NCBI RefSeq assembly: GCF_938030725.1
Contig: NZ_CALHIQ010000176.1
Location: 1 to 10,871 of the forward strand
From: an uncultured Fretibacterium sp.
GTDB lineage: Bacteria > Synergistota > Synergistia > Synergistales > Aminobacteriaceae
Reading direction: 5' to 3'
DNA: 10,871 bases
The first letter of the stretch is position 1. The number at the start of each line of letters is the position of its first letter. Shown here piece by piece: positions 6,164 to 10,871 of this stretch. The notes beneath the pieces are model-generated. The model was not told the DNA's origin. It did not search any database and saw nothing but the letters and a program-made list of their open reading frames with translations. Position numbers and translations under genes: made by a program.

Positions 6164-7255
6164 ATGGACCCGACACTGAAGGCGGCGCTCCTGATGAACG
6201 CCGCGCACGCGCCGCTCCCGGCATTCCGGAAGCTGTGCGGGAAGTATGCCCCGGAGGACCTGAAGCGGGAGGAGCTCTGGGATGCGTTCAACCTGACGCC
6301 GTCCGTTCAGAAAAACCTGTCGCGCCTCCTGCGCGGGGGGGACTGGCCCGAACGGGAGGAGGAACGCGCGGCACGGTTCGGCGCGCGCTTTCTGACCGTG
6401 GACGACCCGGACTGCCCGGCGCGGCTTCGGGACCTGAGCCAGCCGCCCATCGGGCTCTACGTCAAGGGGAAGCTGAACGTCACGCTCCCCTCCGTCGCCG
6501 TCGTGGGGACGCGGCGGTGCAGCGCCTACGGCAAGACCGTGGCGGAGGCCATCGGCCGCGCGCTGGCCAGAGGGGGCCTCATGGTGGTGAGCGGCGGCGC
6601 CCGCGGCATCGACGCTGCGGGACACAGGGGGTGTCTGGCCGAGGGCGGCGTCACGGTCGCGGTGCTGGGCACGGGAATCGACCGGGTCTACCCGATGGAG
6701 CACAAGGAGCTCTTCGCACGGATCGCGGAAACGGGGGCCCTGATCTCCGAATACCCCATGGGGACGGAGGGCGCGGCCTGGCACTTCCCGGAGCGCAACC
6801 GCCTCATCGTGGGGATGACGGGCCGCACGGTGGTCGTGGAGTCGCCGGAGGACGGCGGGGCGATGATCAGCGCCCGCCTGGCGCTGGACCTGGGGCGCGA
6901 GGTCTGGTGCGTGCCGGGGCGCATCACGGAGGACGTGTGCCGGGGGACCAACCGCCTCCTGCGCGACGGCGCCGAGCCCCTGGTGGACGTGGACGAGTTC
7001 GTCCACTGCACGACGGGACGCTACGGACAGTTGGTGCTGGACCTGGACGAGCCCGCCGCCAGGTCGCAGCCGCCCCTCTCCACGGACGAGAAGGTCGTGC
7101 TGGCCCTGTTGCAGCGCCAGGGCGGGCGCACGATGGACGAGCTCCTGGCCGAGAGCGGTCTGGACCTCGTGACGCTCCAGACCTGCATGATGACCCTATC
7201 CGCCAACGGGCTGGCCGTCGTCAGCGGACCGGGGCGATTCTCCGCCGGCGTCTGA
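6164..7255 (+). CDS. dprA: DNA-processing protein DprA (Smf)
   Basis: The protein has 363 residues. An N-terminal helical region (about 1-75) precedes the Rossmann-like DprA core: VAVVGTR (112-118), SGGARGID (143-150), GTGIDRVYP (169-177), PERNRLI (209-215) and GREVWCVPGRI (244-254), then GTNRLLRDGA (261-270). A C-terminal winged-helix domain (about 295-363) is present. DprA binds incoming single-stranded DNA in natural transformation and loads RecA; it is also common in species not known to be competent, where its job is less clear. Two motifs vary: SGGARGID where SGLARGID is usual, and EDGGAMISA in place of the common KSGSLITA. I chose ATG 6164 with AGGAGG 11 nt upstream; an in-frame TTG at 6155 is only 2 nt from that site. 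No competence genes are adjacent. Confidence 0.96.
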   Translation: MDPTLKAALLMNAAHAPLPAFRKLCGKYAPEDLKREELWDAFNLTPSVQKNLSRLLRGGDWPEREEERAARFGARFLTVDDPDCPARLRDLSQPPIGLYVKGKLNVTLPSVAVVGTRRCSAYGKTVAEAIGRALARGGLMVVSGGARGIDAAGHRGCLAEGGVTVAVLGTGIDRVYPMEHKELFARIAETGALISEYPMGTEGAAWHFPERNRLIVGMTGRTVVVESPEDGGAMISARLALDLGREVWCVPGRITEDVCRGTNRLLRDGAEPLVDVDEFVHCTTGRYGQLVLDLDEPAARSQPPLSTDEKVVLALLQRQGGRTMDELLAESGLDLVTLQTCMMTLSANGLAVVSGPGRFSAGV

Positions 7256-7322
7256 CGGGCCAGGGCGGTGCCATCGAGAAATTTGCGGGGCACATTTCGA
7301 GCGCAAAACCACGATCAATGGC

Positions 7323-7357
7323 AAGGGGCCCGGCAAAACGCCTGGGCCCCTTCTTAT
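7323..7357 (+). terminator. Strong hairpin terminator between convergent dprA and lptB
   Basis: A stem of AAGGGGCCC (7323-7331) with GGGCCCCTT (7344-7352) is extended by GGC/GCC past a single bulged T and closed by an AAAAC loop. On the plus strand UUCUUAU follows, ending dprA 68 nt after its stop. On the minus strand the same hairpin begins 2 nt beyond the lptB stop but has a poorer U-run, so it probably serves both genes unequally. Confidence 0.8.
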
Positions 7358-8166
7358 CCCTTCCGGCGTCTGGACTTCGCGTCGGGCCCCCGTTTTGGCT
7401 CAGGGGCCGGCGCAGCCTGCCAATCGAAGTGATCGCCGAGGTAGAACTTGCGGGCCATGGGGTTCTCCGCCACCTCGGACGGCGTGCCCTCGAGGAATAT
7501 CTTCCCCTCGTGGATCAGGTAGGTCCGATCCGTGATGGAGAGGGTTTCGCGCACGTTGTGGTCCGTGATGAGGACGCCGTACCCGCTCTCCTTCAGACGG
7601 TGGATCATCCCCTGGATGTCGTTCACGGCGATGGGGTCGATGCCGCTGAAGGGCTCGTCCAGCAGGATGAAGCGCGGCGAGAGCGTCAAGGCACGGGCGA
7701 TCTCCACGCGACGCCGCTCTCCGCCCGACAGGGCGTAGCCCTTCGTGTCCGCGATGTGCGCGATGCCGAACCGCTCCAGGAGCCCATCCGTCCCTGCCCT
7801 GGACTGCCGCGTTTCCTCCCACACCAGGTCGATGTTCTCCCGCACCGTGAGGCTCCGGAACACCGAAGGCTCCTGGGGCAGGTAGCCGATGCCGGCGCGC
7901 GCCCTGGCGTAGACCGGCAGGCCGGTCACGTCGCGCTCTCCGATAAAGACGTGCCCTGCGTCGGGGCGGACCAGCCCGACGATCATGTAGAAGGACGTGG
8001 TCTTTCCCGCGCCGTTGGGGCCGAGAAGCCCCACCACCTCGCCGGGGCGCACCCGGACGCTGACGTCCGACACCACGAGCCGGCCACCGTACCCCTTGCG
8101 GATTCCCCTGGCGGTCAGCTCCTCCGCTGCGCCGCCCTGTTCCTTCCCCGCCTTGTCGGGATTCAC
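7354..8166 (-). CDS. lptB: LPS export ABC transporter ATP-binding protein LptB
   Basis: This is a 270-residue ABC ATPase with all motifs intact: Walker A GPNGAGKT (49-56), Q-loop PQEPSVF (97-103), signature LSGGERRR (146-153), Walker B FILLDEPFSGID (166-177) and switch histidine TDHNVRE (191-197). The run DEPFSGIDPIAVNDIQ and the H-loop TDHNVRETL are characteristic of LptB as distinct from other ABC ATPases. LptB powers LptFG, pulling lipopolysaccharide from the inner membrane onto the Lpt bridge. A short charged extension (about 1-15) and a basic C-terminal tail (about 255-270) flank the core. The start is GTG at 8166, overlapping the lptA stop as GTGA, with GGGAG 8 nt upstream, so the two are translationally coupled. 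lptF and lptG are not in the window. Confidence 0.95.
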   Translation of the reverse strand: MNPDKAGKEQGGAAEELTARGIRKGYGGRLVVSDVSVRVRPGEVVGLLGPNGAGKTTSFYMIVGLVRPDAGHVFIGERDVTGLPVYARARAGIGYLPQEPSVFRSLTVRENIDLVWEETRQSRAGTDGLLERFGIAHIADTKGYALSGGERRRVEIARALTLSPRFILLDEPFSGIDPIAVNDIQGMIHRLKESGYGVLITDHNVRETLSITDRTYLIHEGKIFLEGTPSEVAENPMARKFYLGDHFDWQAAPAPEPKRGPDAKSRRRKG

Positions 8167-9017
8167 TTTCTGCGCTCCCGTTTGAGGTCGATGGTGATCT
8201 CCGCACGGTCCGCGCTCACCGTGCCCGACTCGCTCCGGGTGATGCCGCCCAGGGCCTCCACGCGGTTCTGGTCCGGAAAGTAGACGATGGAGTCGGACCT
8301 CAGGGTGCGCCCCCCCTGCACGGCAACCACTCGACCGCTCAGCACGACGCTGCCGCGCTGGAGGGAGTAGAGCGCGTGGTCACCGTTGATGCTCACAGGC
8401 TCCCCCGACTGCTTCGGCCGGCCCTTGACCCACACCCGGTCCTTCGCCGTCATGGAGGCCAGAGCCCCCTCCTGCAGGACGCCCTCGATGGAGTCCGCGC
8501 CGAACGTCAGGCCCTTGGCGCGGTCCTCCAGCCTGTGGGCCCCCACGATCCAGAACTTCGTCTGCTGGTCCTCCTCCGTCGGGCCCCCGACGCCCCCTGC
8601 CCCGATGAGGGTCACCCGGTCCGCGTCGAGGCCCATCGTGCCCACGGCCCCCTTGACGCCATCCTGAAGGCGGCAGGTCGGGGCTTCCGCGAAGTTGAGG
8701 GTCAGCCTTCCCGCCTTGAGGTCCACGGCGTCGCCCATCCACGTTCCGGAGGCCGTCACCCCGCTGTCGAAGGCCGCCTCGCGACGCGGGACGTTGCCCG
8801 AGCCGCGGGGCGCTCTGACCGTGAGGCCGTCCGCCGTGATGAGGACCTCCCCCTCCGCCAGGAAGTCTCCCGTCGTCGAGTCGAAGCGCATCCGGTTCGC
8901 CGAGAGCTTCGCCTTGTCCGGAAACTCCTGCTCGTCCGCCGCAAAAGCAGCTCCCGCGAGCCACAGCACCAGAAGCGCTGCCAACCCCATCGTCCCCGCC
9001 GTCCTTCTCATCCGCAT
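8163..9017 (-). CDS. lptA: LPS transport periplasmic protein LptA/OstA family
   Basis: The 284-residue product begins with a signal peptide: basic MRMRR, hydrophobic core GLAALLVLWLAG and likely cleavage after AFA (24-26). OstA-type beta-jellyroll sequence follows. One segment is at about 37-75 (SANRMRFDSTTGDFLAEGEVLI); the clearest is at about 201-250 (GDHALYSLQRGSVVLSGRVV, then LRSDSIVYFP and VEALGG). A middle segment (about 135-190) looks like another degenerate repeat. LptA forms the periplasmic bridge carrying LPS from LptBFGC to LptD. It is about 100 residues longer than E. coli LptA (185). ATG 9017 has GGAGG 7 nt upstream; an ATG two codons on is possible. Pairing with lptB supports the call. 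The N-terminal half could alternatively have an LptC-like role, which I cannot settle by eye. Confidence 0.88.
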   Translation of the reverse strand: MRMRRTAGTMGLAALLVLWLAGAAFAADEQEFPDKAKLSANRMRFDSTTGDFLAEGEVLITADGLTVRAPRGSGNVPRREAAFDSGVTASGTWMGDAVDLKAGRLTLNFAEAPTCRLQDGVKGAVGTMGLDADRVTLIGAGGVGGPTEEDQQTKFWIVGAHRLEDRAKGLTFGADSIEGVLQEGALASMTAKDRVWVKGRPKQSGEPVSINGDHALYSLQRGSVVLSGRVVAVQGGRTLRSDSIVYFPDQNRVEALGGITRSESGTVSADRAEITIDLKRERRK

Positions 9018-9087
9018 CCGTTCCCCTCCGTGCAGGACGACGCAAAGCCCCTCTCCGCTCGACGTCGCCCGATATTTTCATTCTTAA

Positions 9088-9118
9088 ATTATATCAGGGG
9101 GCGTCCCAGGGAGGACAA
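9088..9118 (-). promoter_or_regulatory. Candidate extended -10 promoter for lptA-lptB
   Basis: On the minus strand TGATATAAT (9096-9088) is a perfect extended -10. A TTGTCC -35-like hexamer (9118-9113) lies at a long 19-bp spacing, which an extended -10 can tolerate. The leader would be about 65 nt. One copy of a 16-17 bp direct repeat sits between the two elements. Confidence 0.5.
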
Positions 9119-9169
9119 CCGACAGGGTGCTGAAGTTTAGGCCGAAAAAAATTCAGGCCGGCGTCCCAG
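9094..9169. repeat. Pair of imperfect 16-17 bp direct repeats in the lptA/chemoreceptor divergent region
   Basis: TCAGGGGGCGTCCCAG (9094-9109) and TCAGGCCGGCGTCCCAG (9153-9169) share a 10-bp identical core, GGCGTCCCAG, whose copies start exactly 60 bp apart. The first copy overlaps the lptA -10/-35 spacer; the second lies just upstream of where the chemoreceptor -35 would be. This could be an operator pair. Two copies in a GC-rich genome may also be chance. Confidence 0.45.
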
Positions 9170-9207
9170 CCTCGTCCTTTCGCCACGCTATTCGGGGGCC
9201 TGAGGTA

Positions 9208-9213
9208 TATAAT
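9208..9213 (+). promoter_or_regulatory. Candidate -10 element for the chemoreceptor gene
   Basis: A perfect TATAAT sits in a local AT-rich patch 65 bp before the start codon. No consensus -35 is found at 16-18 bp (ACGCTA at 9185-9190). I see neither a sigma-28 motif nor a correctly spaced sigma-54 motif. The transcription start would be near 9220. Confidence 0.4.
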
Positions 9214-9220
9214 CTTATCA

Positions 9221-9264
9221 GGTGCAGATGATGCCACCATAAATTTTGTGGAGAAATTTTCTCC
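9221..9264 (+). promoter_or_regulatory. Two hairpins in the chemoreceptor 5' leader
   Basis: GGTGCA (9221-9226) can pair with TGCCACC (9232-9238) with one bulged C and a GATGA loop, at about the predicted transcript 5' end. GGAGAA (9250-9255) pairs perfectly with TTCTCC (9259-9264) over a 3-nt loop, ending 1 nt before the GGAGG Shine-Dalgarno (9266-9270). The structures are visible; regulation of translation or RNA stability is inference. Confidence 0.35.
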
Positions 9265-9277
9265 TGGAGGGAAAGAC

Positions 9278-10871
9278 ATGTCTATTCGCGGCAAATTGAA
9301 GCTCATGGTGACGGTGGTGTTCCTCATTATTGTGACGATGACGTTGGTGACGCATTTCCGTTCCACCTCCATCGTCAGCGATCTGCAGGAACGGACGGGG
9401 AACGAGATCGTGACGGGGAGCGCAGGCGTCATCCGTGAGTACCTGGACAAGTACGCCAACGTGACGCGGATGGCCGCCGCGGAGATCCGCCACACCCTCC
9501 TGGAAAACCCCGACATCCAAAGGAAGGACCTCGAGTCGCTGATGGCCTCCCTGGCCAGTTCCGTGGAGTCGCTTGGCCTCGTCAGCCTCTACCTTGGGAT
9601 GAGTTCCGACGGACAGATCTACTCGCACGACGGGTGGAACCCGGAGGGCTACGACTCCCGAACCCGACCCTGGTACCAGGCGGGGCTGAAGGCTCAGGGC
9701 GGTGCGCCCGCCTTCACCACGCCCTACGTGGACGCAACGACGGGGGCCTCCATCCTGAGCGTCGTCCAGCCGATCTCGGACAGGTCGGGCAGCCTGATCG
9801 GCGTCGTCGGCGTCGATATCAAGATGGAGGCCCTGGAGCAGTTCGTCGTCTCCCAGAAGATGTTCGGCCACGGCTCCGGCGCCCTGGCCCTGGAGGACGG
9901 CCTGCTCGTCGCCCACACCAACCGAAGCTTCGTGCTGAAGGCCAACCTGCTGAACCCCGCCGACTTCAGCGATTCGGTCAGCGCCTTCGCCCGCCGCATG
10001 GTTTCCGGGGAAACGGGCTTTGCAAGTTATGAGTTTCAGGGAGAGTCCCGCCACGCCTTCTTCACCCCCGTCGGAAACGGATTCTTCTTCTACATCTTTC
10101 TGCCGACGGAGGTCATGGAGGCCCAGACCCACGCCCTCACGGTCTTGAACGTGACGATGGCGCTCGCCGCCATCGCGTTCTCGACGATCTTCATCCTCTT
10201 CATCATCCGCGGGCTGTCGAGGGCCATCCGCAGCATGACCTCCGTCACGGACGTCCTGAGCGAGGGCGACCTGACCGCGCGCTTCGAGGCCTCCGGCCGT
10301 GACGAGCTGGCCCGCATCGCGGGCCTCCTGAACTCCATGCTCGACTCCATCTCGGGGGCCCTGAGCAAGGTCCGGGGCGAGGCGGAGGAGAGCTCCAAAC
10401 AGGCCAGCACCCTGGCCGCCCTCTCCCAGGAAACCCTGGCCTCCATGGAGGAGGTCTCCGCGTCGGTCGCTCAGGTCAACGGGCTGATGGAGGCGGCCTC
10501 CGCCTCCACCGAGGCAACCGGCGTCTCCGTTTCCGAGATCGCCGCCAGCGCCCAGTCCAGCGCTCAGGCCTCCACGGACGGCGCGCAGCAGGCCACCCAG
10601 GTCGCCGAGGCCGCCCGGGACGCCGCGGCGGAGGTCTCCAAGGTCCTGAAGAGCATGGCCAGCGTGGGGGACGCCGCCCGGCAGAGCCTCCAGGGGATTC
10701 GGGAGCTGGGTCAGTCCGTGGACTCGATATCCGGCTTCGTCGCCACCATCACCTCCATCGCCGACCAGACCAACCTGCTGGCCCTGAACGCGGCGATCGA
10801 GGCGGCGCGTGCGGGCGAGGCGGGACGGGGCTTCGCGGTCGTCGCCGAGGAGGTCCGCAAGCTCGCCGAGG
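9278..10871 (+). CDS. Methyl-accepting chemotaxis protein with dCache amino-acid-type sensor, 3'-truncated by the window
   Basis: The frame is open from ATG 9278 (GGAGG 7 nt upstream) to the window end, 531 residues. TM1 is about 8-25 and an extracytoplasmic double-Cache domain spans about 28-288. TM2 is about 290-310, followed by a HAMP domain (311-360, with EGDLTARF and RDELARI). The methyl-accepting coiled coil carries the invariant tip sequence IADQTNLLALNAAIEAARAGE from residue 494. The sensor holds the published dCache_1AA amino-acid motif pattern: Tyr125, Arg130, Trp132, Tyr133, Tyr150, Asp152 and Asp180. The receptor would signal through CheW/CheA to the flagellar motor. The stop and any C-terminal CheR-tether motif are beyond the window. 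No che or flagellar genes are adjacent, so it is an orphan receptor locus. Ligand identity is inferred from the motif alone. Confidence 0.96.
   Translation, partial: MSIRGKLKLMVTVVFLIIVTMTLVTHFRSTSIVSDLQERTGNEIVTGSAGVIREYLDKYANVTRMAAAEIRHTLLENPDIQRKDLESLMASLASSVESLGLVSLYLGMSSDGQIYSHDGWNPEGYDSRTRPWYQAGLKAQGGAPAFTTPYVDATTGASILSVVQPISDRSGSLIGVVGVDIKMEALEQFVVSQKMFGHGSGALALEDGLLVAHTNRSFVLKANLLNPADFSDSVSAFARRMVSGETGFASYEFQGESRHAFFTPVGNGFFFYIFLPTEVMEAQTHALTVLNVTMALAAIAFSTIFILFIIRGLSRAIRSMTSVTDVLSEGDLTARFEASGRDELARIAGLLNSMLDSISGALSKVRGEAEESSKQASTLAALSQETLASMEEVSASVAQVNGLMEAASASTEATGVSVSEIAASAQSSAQASTDGAQQATQVAEAARDAAAEVSKVLKSMASVGDAARQSLQGIRELGQSVDSISGFVATITSIADQTNLLALNAAIEAARAGEAGRGFAVVAEEVRKLAE

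Noticed and set aside
6082..8283. A 733-codon plus-strand frame running over dprA and antisense to lptB
   Set aside because: It is in a different frame from dprA, is low-complexity Arg/Gly/Pro-rich, and crosses the strong terminator and the lptB gene. It is a high-GC shadow.
9221..9239. A sigma-54-like TGGCAT...TGC on the minus strand near the chemoreceptor start
   Set aside because: The GG-to-GC spacing is 8 instead of 10 and it faces away from the chemoreceptor.
9218..10132. A 304-codon minus-strand frame antisense to the chemoreceptor
   Set aside because: No recognisable domains and no promoter or ribosome site; the opposite strand encodes an intact receptor.
1..10871. A new defence system, mobile element, CRISPR array, tRNA or rRNA
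   Set aside because: Every long frame on the coding strand belongs to a known housekeeping family. No transposase, integrase, repeat-spacer array or tRNA-like cloverleaf was seen.

Overview
This window looks like ordinary housekeeping chromosome from a GC-rich, LPS-bearing (diderm), amino-acid-using anaerobe. My best guess is a member of the Synergistota, held at moderate confidence. Three features point that way. The heat-shock operon has the order hrcA-grpE-dnaK-dnaJ under a CIRCE operator. Its DnaK is of the short, Firmicutes-like type. The genome also encodes the LPS-export proteins LptA and LptB, and a chemoreceptor carrying an amino-acid-binding motif. Protein-family calls rest on motifs and remembered family sequences; no search was run.

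Layout. Positions 1-694 (minus) hold a 3'-truncated class B J-domain protein with its own candidate promoter. Positions 912-5920 (minus) hold the dnaK operon in transcription order hrcA, grpE, dnaK, dnaJ. It is driven by a sigma-A-type promoter (5995-6023) followed directly by a near-perfect CIRCE element (5949-5975), and ends at a hairpin terminator (836-881). The spacers within the operon are not plain: grpE/dnaK contains two mutually exclusive RNA folds, and dnaK/dnaJ contains a terminator-like hairpin. dnaJ starts at GTG with a distant Shine-Dalgarno that a small hairpin may bring closer. Divergent from hrcA is dprA (6164-7255, plus), which converges on lptA-lptB (9017 to 7354, minus) at a shared strong hairpin. 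Divergent from lptA is a 5'-complete, 3'-truncated methyl-accepting chemotaxis protein (9278 to the window end, plus).

How the genes work together. HrcA represses its own operon at CIRCE; DnaK, DnaJ and GrpE form the Hsp70 folding cycle, and the adjacent class B J-protein probably feeds the same DnaK. DprA loads RecA on incoming single-stranded DNA. LptA and LptB are the periplasmic bridge and cytoplasmic ATPase of LPS export and are translationally coupled by a 4-nt overlap. The chemoreceptor probably senses amino acids. No RNA genes, mobile elements, CRISPR arrays or attachment sites were seen. No gene-free stretch exceeds 300 bases; the longest is the 260-bp lptA/chemoreceptor divergent region. 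I see no clearly new system; the most interesting signals are regulatory structures between genes.
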